Positions 7,618 to 16,054 are shown, numbered from the stretch's first letter. The stretch is DNA of 17,832 nucleotides from Erysipelotrichaceae bacterium UBA1783 (GCA_002315205.1 DCGH01000016.1:11248-29079); one strand, 5' to 3'. The notes: generated by a model not told the origin, from the sequence alone. Translations and numbers: made by a program.

Positions 7618-10006
7618 TAACAAGGAAGAGTTCATCAGGGAGTACAGAGAAAAGGTAATAGAGAGCTATGGAAGATCAGTAGAGAATACTGAAGCTTCAG
7701 AAAGATACCTTGTATTAGGTGAAATGGTAAGAGATTACGCAAATGTAAACTGGAACTACTCAAGAAATTACATTGATACAAACAACCAGAAGCAGCTTTA
7801 TTATTTCTCAATGGAGTTTTTAATTGGACGTTTATTAACAAGTAATTTAATGAACTTAGGTATTTACAACATCGTTAAGGATGGCCTAGAGGATATGGGC
7901 TTTGACTTAAACGAATTAGAAGGCATTGAAGCAGATGCTGGTTTAGGTAATGGTGGTTTAGGTAGACTTGCTGCCTGCTTTATGGATTCATTAGCAACCT
8001 TAGGTTTACCAGGTCATGGTAACACAATTCGTTATGAATATGGCTTATTCAAGCAGAAGATTGAAAATGACAAGCAGGTTGAGGTACCAGATATCTGGTT
8101 AGAATATGGCAACCCATGGGAAGTCAGAAATACTAGACATGCTGTAGAGGTTAAATTCTATGGTCATGTTGAAACATTCTGGAGACAGGATGGTATTATG
8201 GATGTTAAGCATGTTGGTGCCCAGACTGTAAGAGCTGTACCATATGATGTGCCAATTATTGGTAGAGATAACAAGGTAGTTAATACCTTAAGATTATGGA
8301 AGCCAGAGGCTTCTGAAAGTGCTCCAGCTGGTCAGGACTTCATTGCTTATATTCAGGAAGTAAACAAGATTTGTCAGAACGTATATCCAGACGATTCAAC
8401 AGAAGATGGAAGAATGCTTAGAATTAAGCAGGAATACTTCTTTGTTTCTGCTGGTTTACAGACAATCGTTAAAACTCATTTAAAAAAGTATGGAACATTA
8501 GATAATTTACCTGAAAAGGTTGTTATTCAGTTAAATGATACTCATCCAATTCTAATCATTCCAGAATTAATGAGAATTTTATTAGATGAACATAAGTATG
8601 GATGGGATGCAGCATGGGCTATCGTTCAGAAGACCGTTGCTTATACAAACCATACAATTATGTCAGAAGCATTAGAAAAGTGGCCTGAAAGAATGATTCA
8701 GACTTTATTACCTCGTATCTATTTATTAATCAGAGAAATTGATAGAAGATTCAGAAATGAAGTTATGGCAAAGACAAATGATGCTAATTTAGCATATAGA
8801 GTATCTATCATTAAGGATGGTCAGGTTCATATGTCACATATGGCTGATGCAACTGTTTATTCAATCAATGGTGTAGCTAAGCTACATACTGAGATTTTAA
8901 AGAATGATGTAATGAACGACTTCTACAGATTATATCCAGAAAAGTTCAACAACAAGACAAATGGTATTACTCATAGAAGATGGTTATTATATTCAAACCC
9001 TCAGCTAACTGAATTATTAAAGGAAACAATTGGTGAAGAATTCGTTAAAGATGCAAGTAAGCTAGAAATGCTGATGGATCATATTAACGATGATCAGCTA
9101 ATTGAAAAATTCCAGCAGGTTAAGTTTGAAAGAAAGCAGATTTTAGCTGATTATGTTAAGAAGACAATGGACATTGAAGTAGATCCAAATAGCATCTTCG
9201 ATGTACAGGCAAAGAGATTACATGCATATAAGAGACAGATGATGAACTGTATGAATATCATCTATCTATATCAGCAGATTAAGAGCAATCCTGAATTCTC
9301 TATGCAGCCAGTAACATTCTTCTTCTCAGCAAAGGCAGCACCTGCTTATGTATTCGCTAAAAAGGTTATTCAGTTAATCAATACATTACAGAGAATCATC
9401 AACAATGATCCTGAGGTAAACAAGTTCATTAAGGTTGTATTCATTCCTAACTATCGTGTTTCACTAGCAGAAATCTTACTAAATGCAGCAGATGTATCAG
9501 AACAGATTTCTACAGCTGGTAAGGAAGCAAGTGGTACAGGTAATATGAAGCTAATGATGAATGGTGCAATTACTTTAGGTACATTAGATGGTGCAAACGT
9601 AGAAATCAAGGCTGAGGTTGGCGATGAAAATATCGTTATCTTCGGTAATACAGTAGAACAGCTACAGCAGCTAAAGAACAGCGGCTATAACGCATTAGAA
9701 TATTACAACAAGGATGCTGACATCAAGAAGGTTATCGATTCTCTAATTGATGGCACTTGGTCAGACAACAAGGAAGAATTTAGAAGCATCTATGATGAAA
9801 TCCTATATCGTAACGATGAATTCTTCCTATTAGCAGACTTCAGAGCTTATGTTGATGCTCAGAAGTATGTGAATGAACTATATAAGGATAGAGTAAACTT
9901 CACAAAGAAGTGTTTAGTAAACATTGCAAAGAGCGGATATTTCTCAAGTGATAGAACAATTAATGACTATAACAGAGATATCTGGCATCTTGAGGAGATT
10001 AAGTAG
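7610..10006 (+). CDS. glgP: Glycogen phosphorylase (GT35)
   Basis: This 798-residue PLP-dependent alpha-glucan phosphorylase releases glucose-1-P from the non-reducing ends of glycogen. Family landmarks are GLGNGGLGRLAACFMDS (111-127), IRYEYGLF (140-147), QLNDTHP (307-313), KRLHAYKRQ (535-543) and the cofactor site EASGTGNMK with the PLP lysine at 647, followed by GTLDGANVE. I chose the ATG at 7610, overlapping the glgB stop, because AAGGGAG lies 6 nt before it and the protein then begins with a usual phosphorylase N-terminus; a start at 7553 would add 19 atypical residues inside glgB. Maltodextrin phosphorylase is the alternative name, but the pairing with glgB favours glycogen. Lysine is mostly AAG and leucine mostly TTA, the bias seen in pgcA, suggesting strong expression. 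Confidence 0.96.
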   Translation: MFSNKEEFIREYREKVIESYGRSVENTEASERYLVLGEMVRDYANVNWNYSRNYIDTNNQKQLYYFSMEFLIGRLLTSNLMNLGIYNIVKDGLEDMGFDLNELEGIEADAGLGNGGLGRLAACFMDSLATLGLPGHGNTIRYEYGLFKQKIENDKQVEVPDIWLEYGNPWEVRNTRHAVEVKFYGHVETFWRQDGIMDVKHVGAQTVRAVPYDVPIIGRDNKVVNTLRLWKPEASESAPAGQDFIAYIQEVNKICQNVYPDDSTEDGRMLRIKQEYFFVSAGLQTIVKTHLKKYGTLDNLPEKVVIQLNDTHPILIIPELMRILLDEHKYGWDAAWAIVQKTVAYTNHTIMSEALEKWPERMIQTLLPRIYLLIREIDRRFRNEVMAKTNDANLAYRVSIIKDGQVHMSHMADATVYSINGVAKLHTEILKNDVMNDFYRLYPEKFNNKTNGITHRRWLLYSNPQLTELLKETIGEEFVKDASKLEMLMDHINDDQLIEKFQQVKFERKQILADYVKKTMDIEVDPNSIFDVQAKRLHAYKRQMMNCMNIIYLYQQIKSNPEFSMQPVTFFFSAKAAPAYVFAKKVIQLINTLQRIINNDPEVNKFIKVVFIPNYRVSLAEILLNAADVSEQISTAGKEASGTGNMKLMMNGAITLGTLDGANVEIKAEVGDENIVIFGNTVEQLQQLKNSGYNALEYYNKDADIKKVIDSLIDGTWSDNKEEFRSIYDEILYRNDEFFLLADFRAYVDAQKYVNELYKDRVNFTKKCLVNIAKSGYFSSDRTINDYNRDIWHLEEIK
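9992..9997 (+). promoter_or_regulatory. Distant Shine-Dalgarno of pulA
   Basis: GAGGAG is the only good ribosome binding site before pulA but lies 15 nt from its ATG, about twice the normal spacing, with the glgP stop codon in between. pulA may be translated poorly or mainly by ribosomes finishing glgP. Confidence 0.5.
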
Positions 10007-10012
10007 TTTTTT

Positions 10013-11977
10013 ATGAATGAGTATTATGCTTTTGCATATCTAGATGATTACAACCAGATCAATTTAACTTTAAGCAGGAGAATCTGTAATGGTGTATCAG
10101 ATAAATTCAATTTAATTTTAAACAAGGAAATTATCCCACTAGAGATTGTAGAGCATAAGGATAAGAAGGATGCCGTGGACTACAAGCTTACTTATAAAGG
10201 GGATTTAGTCATTGGGCAACCATATGAGGTTATGATGGTTAGTGGCTATACCGTGCCATTAACCTATCGTAAAATCGTAAAGACAACTCGATTCAATGAA
10301 GAATTTTACTATGGTGGTAGTGATTTAGGGGCTAATGTCACTGGTGAATTAACAACATTTAAGCTATGGGCACCAACTGCATCTGAGGTCGTTCTGGTCA
10401 TTGGCGAAAAGCTATTCAAAATGAAACGTACAGAAAAGGGCATCTATTCATTATCATTTAGAGCGGACCTAACAGGAAGCAGCTACTATTATATGGTAAC
10501 TGTCAATGGTCAGGTAGCAAAAACAGTGGATCCATATGGTAAGGCAAGTATTGCCAACAGCAAAGCAAGTGTTGTCGTTTCTTTAGAGGATTCGGTTTCA
10601 AAGGCTGAGACTGATTCTGAAAATGAAATTATCTATGAGCTTTCTGTTCGTGATTTTTCAAAGGAAGCAACCTTTAAATCTTTAATGGACGAAATTCCAT
10701 ATTTGAAGCAATTAGGTGTCACAACTATTCAGCTATTACCAGTAAATGATTTTGGTTCAGTGAACGACTATCATAAAAGCAGCTATTATAATTGGGGATA
10801 TGATCCAGTACAGTATCAATGCTTAGAGGGTACCTATAGCTCTAATCCAGAGAATCCACTAGTGGTCATTGATGAATTTAAGCAATGCATTTCTGAAATG
10901 CATAAAAATAACCTAAAGGTGATTTTGGATGTGGTATTTAATCATCACTACTATGCACTAAGAAGCTGCTTTAATCTAACTGTTCCATATTATTTCTTCC
11001 GTATAAACGATAAGGGAGAGCTGTATGATGGTACTGGTTGTGGTAGCGAATGCGATTCTACACAGCTGATGTGCAGAAAATATATTGCTGATACATTAAA
11101 GTTTTTCGTCAGCAAATATGATGTGGATGGCTTCAGATTTGATTTAATGAATTTCATTGATACAGAAACGATGAATTTGGCATTATCTGCTGTGAAACAG
11201 ATTAAACCGAATGTCATCTTCTATGGTGAAGGCTGGAAAATCAGTGCTGGTGTATCTATGGATATTCTTACCCACTATGATAATAGTGAAAAGGTTCCTT
11301 CTATTGGTTTCTTTAACGATCGTTTTAGAGACATTATCAAGGGAAGTACCTTTGAAATGGCAAACACTGGCTATGGTAGTGGTAATGGCTGGTTAGTGAA
11401 GGAAGCCATTGAGGTTATCAAGGGCAAGCGTTTCTTCAACAAGGAGCAATCCATCAATTATATCGAGTGTCATGATAATGCAACGCTATATGATAAGCTA
11501 AAGGTTTGCTGCTCTACAGATTCAGAGGAAAAAATTACCAGAAGAATTAAATTAATCAATGGTATCAATCTATTAGCTCAAGGTGTTGCCTTCTTACATG
11601 CAGGCCAGGAGCATTGCACCAGCAAAAATGGCTTGACCAATACCTATAACGGGCCAGAGTCAGCGAACAAGATTACAGATGAGCAAAGAAAGCTACATCA
11701 GGATGTTATTGACTATACTAAGGCAATTATCCAAATAAAAAAGAAATTTAACATTGGCTTAAATGAAGATTATGACATTTACCAGGACAATGATGTCATC
11801 ATTTATACAGTCAATGGGGCTACAATGATTATCAATCCTTCAGATAATAGCTATGGCTATAGCTTATCTGAAAGTAAGAGAATAATATGTAACGAAAATG
11901 GTGAATGTGATATCATCGCGGATGGTATTGTCGAGGTTTCACCAATAAGTATGTATATACTTGAAAGTGTAAAATAA
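10013..11977 (+). CDS. pulA: Type I pullulanase (glycogen debranching)
   Basis: This 654-residue GH13_14 enzyme hydrolyses alpha-1,6 branches. The N-terminal ~90 residues are a small beta-rich domain, followed by a CBM48-like module (about 97-190, with TFKLWAPTASEVVLVI) and the catalytic barrel. The type I signature YNWGYDP is at 259-265. GH13 regions: DVVFNHH (306-312), GFRFDLMN with nucleophile Asp377, YGEGW with acid/base Glu406, and IECHDN with Asp488. Region II reads LMN where LMG is usual. There is no signal peptide or anchor, so it is cytosolic and most likely clears the limit dextrins left by GlgP, replacing GlgX. It is somewhat shorter than B. subtilis AmyX (about 718 residues). It starts 6 nt after glgP and its stop overlaps the ung start as TAATG. 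Confidence 0.94.
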   Translation: MNEYYAFAYLDDYNQINLTLSRRICNGVSDKFNLILNKEIIPLEIVEHKDKKDAVDYKLTYKGDLVIGQPYEVMMVSGYTVPLTYRKIVKTTRFNEEFYYGGSDLGANVTGELTTFKLWAPTASEVVLVIGEKLFKMKRTEKGIYSLSFRADLTGSSYYYMVTVNGQVAKTVDPYGKASIANSKASVVVSLEDSVSKAETDSENEIIYELSVRDFSKEATFKSLMDEIPYLKQLGVTTIQLLPVNDFGSVNDYHKSSYYNWGYDPVQYQCLEGTYSSNPENPLVVIDEFKQCISEMHKNNLKVILDVVFNHHYYALRSCFNLTVPYYFFRINDKGELYDGTGCGSECDSTQLMCRKYIADTLKFFVSKYDVDGFRFDLMNFIDTETMNLALSAVKQIKPNVIFYGEGWKISAGVSMDILTHYDNSEKVPSIGFFNDRFRDIIKGSTFEMANTGYGSGNGWLVKEAIEVIKGKRFFNKEQSINYIECHDNATLYDKLKVCCSTDSEEKITRRIKLINGINLLAQGVAFLHAGQEHCTSKNGLTNTYNGPESANKITDEQRKLHQDVIDYTKAIIQIKKKFNIGLNEDYDIYQDNDVIIYTVNGATMIINPSDNSYGYSLSESKRIICNENGECDIIADGIVEVSPISMYILESVK

Positions 11978-12636
11978 TGATCAATAAAAGTTGGGATAGT
12001 TTTTTAAATAACGAGTTTAATCAGGTTTATTTTAAGGAATTATCCTCTTTTCTTAAAGAGGAGTATTCTACAAAAACCATTTATCCACCAAAGGTGGAGG
12101 TTTTTAGTGCGTTCTATTATACCGATTTAGATAAGGTCAAGGTGGTTATTTTAGGACAGGATCCTTACCATGAGGAAGGTCAAGCCTGTGGCTTATGCTT
12201 TGCGGTAAAGCAAGGAATTCCTCTACCACCATCACTAGTGAACATTTATAAGGAAATAGCTGATGAGTTCCAATGTCCAATGAGCAAAAATGGCCATCTG
12301 GTAAAATGGGCTAATCAGGGTGTGCTTTTATTGAATACGGTTATGACGGTTGAGGCCCACAAGGCAAATTCACATAAGGACAAGGGCTGGGAGGTGTTTA
12401 CCGACCATGTCATTGAACAGCTAAACAAGCAGGATCAGCCAATTGTTTTCTTATTATGGGGAAGCCATGCTCAATCAAAAGCAAAGCTGTTAAATAATCC
12501 AAAGCATTTAGTTTTAAAGAGTGCTCATCCATCTCCATTAAGTGCTTATCGTGGATTTTTAGGAAATGGACATTTTTTAAAGGCAAATCAATTCTTAGAA
12601 GAAAATGGCTTAGCACAAATCGATTGGAGAATGTAG
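11977..12636 (+). CDS. ung: Uracil-DNA glycosylase, family 1
   Basis: This 219-residue base-excision repair enzyme removes uracil arising from cytosine deamination or dUTP misincorporation. Both signature motifs are intact: GQDPYH (60-65) with catalytic Asp62, and HPSPLSAYRGF (184-194) with His184. LLLNTVMTVEAHKANSH (117-133) supplies the uracil-reading Asn120. The length matches the family (about 220-230). The ATG overlaps the pulA stop by one base and has only a weak ribosome binding site, so translation is probably coupled to pulA. A DNA-repair gene in a glycogen operon points to chance co-transcription rather than a shared pathway. Confidence 0.97.
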   Translation: MINKSWDSFLNNEFNQVYFKELSSFLKEEYSTKTIYPPKVEVFSAFYYTDLDKVKVVILGQDPYHEEGQACGLCFAVKQGIPLPPSLVNIYKEIADEFQCPMSKNGHLVKWANQGVLLLNTVMTVEAHKANSHKDKGWEVFTDHVIEQLNKQDQPIVFLLWGSHAQSKAKLLNNPKHLVLKSAHPSPLSAYRGFLGNGHFLKANQFLEENGLAQIDWRM

Positions 12637-12637
12637 T

Positions 12638-13855
12638 ATGTTTAGCACAATTGAACAAGCGATTGATTGGGTAACCAATCGAAAGAAAAGTGATTTTCCT
12701 TTTTCTGATTTCAATGCCTATCTGAAAGAAAAAGGAAATCCTCAATATGGCCTAAAATGTATCCATGTCGCTGGTACCAATGGCAAGGGTTCAACAACCA
12801 ACTATCTAAGAAATATTCTTCAGACAGCAGGCTATAAGGTAGGAAGCTTTACCTCACCACATTTAGTGACACATTTAGACCGAATCAGAATTAATGATAT
12901 CAATATTGACTCTCAATACTTTTTAGATATGGTGAACCAGTATCAGAAGGAATGGGAAGAAAAGCATCTTTCCATGTTTCAAATTGATATGTTTATTTCC
13001 ATTATGTATTTCTTAGAAAAAAGGGTGGATTATGTTATCTATGAGGTTGGTTTGGGTGGACGATTAGATGCTACAAACGTAATAAAACCAATTGGTGCAG
13101 TGATTACCAATATTGAAAAGGACCATATGCAGATATTAGGTGATACCTTCGAAAAGATTGCCATAGAAAAGGGTGGTATTATCAAGGAAGGGTTAACAGT
13201 AGTTACCTTTGAAAAGAAAAAGGAAGTATTGGATGTGTTCAGATCTATCTGTAATGATAGAGGGGCAAAGCTGGTATTAACAAAGAAGCCAAAGGAAATT
13301 GTCTATGGCGAAGGTATTCGCTATCAATATAAAAAGCATGAAATTTCGATTCCTACTAGTGCAGTGTATCAGATTTTAAACAGCTGTGCTGCAATTGAAT
13401 TAATCGATCAGCTGAATAGGAAGAAGCTGATTCAGGTAAATGAGCAGCAATTAGTATCTGGTTTACAGACTAGCTGGGCAGGACGTTTTGAGAAGGTTAA
13501 TGAGAATCCACTAGTTATCATTGATGGAGCCCATAACGAAAATGGCATTGATGGTTTATGTGCTTCATTAGATAGTATGAATAAGGAATATGTCATCGTT
13601 TTCTCTGCGTTAAAGGACAAGGAATACCACAAAATGCTTGGTAAGCTGGTTCAAAGAGGCGAGGTTATTGTCACTGAATTTGAAAACTATCGTATGAGTA
13701 ATGCTAAGGAATTAGCTTTGGGCTATGATGTTGAAGTTGAATCAGACTATATTAAAGCAATTGAAAAAGCATTAGAAAGAAAGAAAACAGTAATTATTAC
13801 TGGTTCTCTATACTTTATTTCCATTGTCAGAGAGTATTTTATGAATAAGGATTAA
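12638..13855 (+). CDS. folC: Folylpolyglutamate synthase / dihydrofolate synthase
   Basis: This 405-residue Mur-ligase-like enzyme adds glutamates to folates and, in most bacteria, also makes dihydrofolate from dihydropteroate. The ATP loop AGTNGKGS is at 45-52, the family signature YEVGLGGRLDATN at 135-147, and the C-terminal-domain motif IIDGAHNENG at 294-303. The slightly short length (usual 420-430) comes from a compact C-terminal half; no motif is missing. GGAG (12626-12629) lies 8 nt before the ATG, which begins one base after the ung stop. Whether it has both activities or only FPGS cannot be told from sequence. Confidence 0.95.
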   Translation: MFSTIEQAIDWVTNRKKSDFPFSDFNAYLKEKGNPQYGLKCIHVAGTNGKGSTTNYLRNILQTAGYKVGSFTSPHLVTHLDRIRINDINIDSQYFLDMVNQYQKEWEEKHLSMFQIDMFISIMYFLEKRVDYVIYEVGLGGRLDATNVIKPIGAVITNIEKDHMQILGDTFEKIAIEKGGIIKEGLTVVTFEKKKEVLDVFRSICNDRGAKLVLTKKPKEIVYGEGIRYQYKKHEISIPTSAVYQILNSCAAIELIDQLNRKKLIQVNEQQLVSGLQTSWAGRFEKVNENPLVIIDGAHNENGIDGLCASLDSMNKEYVIVFSALKDKEYHKMLGKLVQRGEVIVTEFENYRMSNAKELALGYDVEVESDYIKAIEKALERKKTVIITGSLYFISIVREYFMNKD

Positions 13856-13859
13856 TTAA

Positions 13860-14411
13860 ATGAATGCAGATATTGATATTTCAAAAGTAGTTTTAACTAC
13901 AGAACGTTTGATTTTAAGACCTTGGAGAAAAGAGGATTTAGATGATTTCTTTGAATATGCATCTGTGGATGGTGTTGGTCAGATGGCTGGCTGGCAGCCT
14001 CACAAAAGTAAAGAAGAATCATTGCTGATATTAGGATTGTTTATTCAAGGTAAAAAAACCTTTGCGATTGAATATGAAGGGAAGGTCATTGGTTCTTTTG
14101 GTATTGAGAAATATGATGAAGAAGAAAATCCAGAGCTTGATCCATTAAAAGGTAGAGAGGTTGGCTTTGTTCTTTCTAAGGATTATTGGGGAAAGGGCTT
14201 TATGCCTGAAGCCTGCTTAAGAGTAATGAAATATCTGTTTGATGAAATTGGTTTGGATTTTATTATGGCTGGTTATTTTGTAAATAATAAACAATCAAAG
14301 CGCGTACAGGAAAAATGTGGCTTCAAGGAATATAAAGATATTGTTTTCTCTAAAAATGGTATTACAATAAATGCCAAGGAGAATATAATATATGAAAAGG
14401 AATTCAAATAA
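13860..14411 (+). CDS. GNAT N-acetyltransferase (RimJ/RimL-like)
   Basis: This 183-residue acetyl-CoA-dependent acetyltransferase has the arrangement of the RimJ/RimL group. The opening is VLTTERLILRPWRKEDL (11-27), the acetyl-CoA pyrophosphate loop lies in DYWGKGFMPEA (108-118), and the late strand-helix pair contains VNNKQSKRVQEKCGF (141-155). Members acetylate ribosomal-protein N-termini, amino acids, or antibiotics and other amines; the acceptor here is unknown. AAGGA (13847-13851) is 8 nt before the ATG and the gap from folC is 4 nt, so it belongs to the glgB operon. Codon use is less biased than in glgP, suggesting lower expression. Confidence 0.88.
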   Translation: MNADIDISKVVLTTERLILRPWRKEDLDDFFEYASVDGVGQMAGWQPHKSKEESLLILGLFIQGKKTFAIEYEGKVIGSFGIEKYDEEENPELDPLKGREVGFVLSKDYWGKGFMPEACLRVMKYLFDEIGLDFIMAGYFVNNKQSKRVQEKCGFKEYKDIVFSKNGITINAKENIIYEKEFK

Positions 14412-14424
14412 TAGGGGGCTAGCT

Positions 14425-14895
14425 ATGAGAAATAAATGGTATCGACCGCTGTTTAATATCGTAAAAATGGTTTTAATTGATATTGTTGCAATTGTAATTG
14501 CAGCAGCTATTGATTTACCACATGTCAATGAACCGGATGCAAAAAGCTATACAGCAATGGCAATTTTAATTTTTGGAGCAATTTCTATTGTGGTTGTGGT
14601 ATTCTCTTTAATTCAAGCCATTGCAAATCTGTTTGCCCCAAGAAGACCGAATCATTTTGATCATCCAAAACCAAAAAACTATTTATGGATGATTCCAGCA
14701 GTTCTGGTCATCGATGCTTTAGTAATTTATGCGAGTTTAAAAATGGATGAGGCAAATTATACTCCATTACCAAATGGAAGCTTTATGTTCCCTGCTGTTA
14801 CCATTATGGCAATTTTAGTATTTGGTGTCATTTCTTTAGTTGTTTTCATTATAGCTATAGTATTGACAAGCAGAGAAAGAAGAAAGAGACATTAA
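14425..14895 (+). CDS. Small four-helix membrane protein with internal duplication
   Basis: I do not recognise this 156-residue protein. It has four predicted membrane helices (about 13-31, 43-68, 87-105 and 121-147), a charged linker PRRPNHFDHPKPKNY between helices 2 and 3, and a basic tail RERRKRH. The two halves repeat: MAILIFGAISIVV (45-57) matches MAILVFGVISLVV (128-140), and VLIDIVAIVIAA (16-27) resembles VLVIDALVIYA (93-103), so it looks like a duplicated two-helix hairpin. I chose the ATG at 14425, just after the GNAT stop, with AGGGGG 6 nt before it. An ATG at 14392 with AAGGAG 10 nt upstream would add 11 residues overlapping the GNAT gene and cannot be excluded. It is the last gene of the glgB operon and is followed by a terminator. 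Confidence 0.8.
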   Translation: MRNKWYRPLFNIVKMVLIDIVAIVIAAAIDLPHVNEPDAKSYTAMAILIFGAISIVVVVFSLIQAIANLFAPRRPNHFDHPKPKNYLWMIPAVLVIDALVIYASLKMDEANYTPLPNGSFMFPAVTIMAILVFGVISLVVFIIAIVLTSRERRKRH

Positions 14896-14902
14896 TGAAT
14901 AT

Positions 14903-14929
14903 AAAAAGGAATCTACAATTCCTTTTTTT
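14903..14929 (+). terminator. Rho-independent terminator ending the glgB operon
   Basis: AAAAAGGAAT (14903-14912), loop CTACA and ATTCCTTTTT (14918-14927) form a 10-bp stem continuing into T. It closes the seven-gene run that starts at glgB. Confidence 0.85.
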
Positions 14930-14936
14930 GTTTACT

Positions 14937-14964
14937 TTGCATATATAAGAGAATAGAATATAAA
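14937..14964 (+). promoter_or_regulatory. Possible promoter of the DUF5692-like gene
   Basis: TATAAA (14959-14964) has a weak -35 TTGCAT (14937-14942) 16 bp upstream. It lies directly after the operon terminator, where a promoter is needed, and is followed by AGGGGG (14980-14985), 6 nt before the ATG at 14992. The -35 match is poor. Confidence 0.35.
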
Positions 14965-14991
14965 AGAAAAAAACATTAAAGGGGGAAATTT

Positions 14992-16047
14992 ATGTTTCAT
15001 GTTTTAGGAGAAAATGCCTTATCTCAATGGCTAATGCTATTTGTTGTTTTAGGCGCACTTATTTTACTAAATGAATTTGCAAGAAGAAGCAAGACGGGTG
15101 GATACATTATGTTCTATGTTATCCCAACAATCTTAACAGTGTACTTCATTGCAATTGCTGTTTGTGCTAAAGCGGGGCAGGCTTGGGCTTTAAACAACCA
15201 GACATATATGTATATGAATGGCTGGTTCCATTACTTCAAGCTATATGCTTCATTAATGGGATGTATTGGATTTATGTGGATCAAATACCAACAGGGTATT
15301 GGCAAAACACATTGGTTTAAATGTTATCCATTTTTAATTGTTGCTGCAAATATCATTATTGCTGTATGTTCAGATTTTGAAAGTGCAATTAATGGTTGGA
15401 ACAGCTGGTGGTTAAGCTCTGAGGATGTTTGGTTATATGGTGGCTTACACAATGTATTTAATGGTGTTGCTGGTATTATCAACATTTTCTTAATGACTGG
15501 CTGGTGGAAGGTTTATGGTTCAAAGGATGAAAAGGATATGATCTGGGCTGATATGGGTTTAGTTTATATCATTACTTATGATATCTGGAACTTCACTTAC
15601 ACTTACAATTGCTTACCTACTCATGCCTGGTATTGTGGTGTTGCTTTATTATTAGCTCCAACGATTGCCGCATTATTATGGAATAGAGGTGGCTGGATCC
15701 AAAATAGAGCAAATACTTTATGTATCTGGTGTATGTTCGCTCAGGTATTCCCATTATTCCAGGAAACAAACTCTGCAGGTACTCAATGGTTCAGCTGGGC
15801 TGTATTACCATCTCTATATTCAAATGGAACAGAAACAGTAAGCTCAATTGTGGCTGGAACATCAACCGGAGCTGATCCAACATGGATGATGATCTGGTCA
15901 ACATTTGCATTAATCGCAAATATTGTTGGTGCAGTTATTGTTATCAAGCGTGCAAAGGCTAGAAAAGTAAATCCTTATACAAACGAAATCTTTGAGGATA
16001 CTGCTTATTATAAGGCAGCTGCAGCTAGAGCTGATTTTACAAAATAA
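14992..16047 (+). CDS. Tryptophan-rich polytopic membrane protein, probably DUF5692
   Basis: This 351-residue membrane protein has about nine predicted helices (roughly 10-28, 37-59, 80-98, 109-127, 148-169, 186-205, 212-230, 240-257, 298-319) and a hydrophilic C-terminal tail of ~30 residues. I tentatively assign it from memory to DUF5692, a family of unknown function. It contains 21 tryptophans (6 percent), clustered as GWNSWW and GWWKVYG. Several polar residues lie inside or beside hydrophobic segments: His153/Asn154/Asn157, Asp197/Asn200 in YDIWNFTYTYN, and Glu258 in FQETN. These would be unusual in a purely structural protein and suggest a transport or binding role, but no function is known. 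It is monocistronic, sitting between two terminators and between the two glycogen loci. AGGGGG lies 6 nt before the ATG. Confidence 0.85.
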   Translation: MFHVLGENALSQWLMLFVVLGALILLNEFARRSKTGGYIMFYVIPTILTVYFIAIAVCAKAGQAWALNNQTYMYMNGWFHYFKLYASLMGCIGFMWIKYQQGIGKTHWFKCYPFLIVAANIIIAVCSDFESAINGWNSWWLSSEDVWLYGGLHNVFNGVAGIINIFLMTGWWKVYGSKDEKDMIWADMGLVYIITYDIWNFTYTYNCLPTHAWYCGVALLLAPTIAALLWNRGGWIQNRANTLCIWCMFAQVFPLFQETNSAGTQWFSWAVLPSLYSNGTETVSSIVAGTSTGADPTWMMIWSTFALIANIVGAVIVIKRAKARKVNPYTNEIFEDTAYYKAAAARADFTK

Positions 16048-16054
16048 AATGAAG

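Noticed and set aside
12410..12745. 111-codon antisense open frame across ung/folC, and other short minus-strand or off-frame ORFs
   Set aside because: They lie entirely over well-supported genes, show no ribosome binding site or family motifs, and are explained as shadows of A/T-rich coding sequence.
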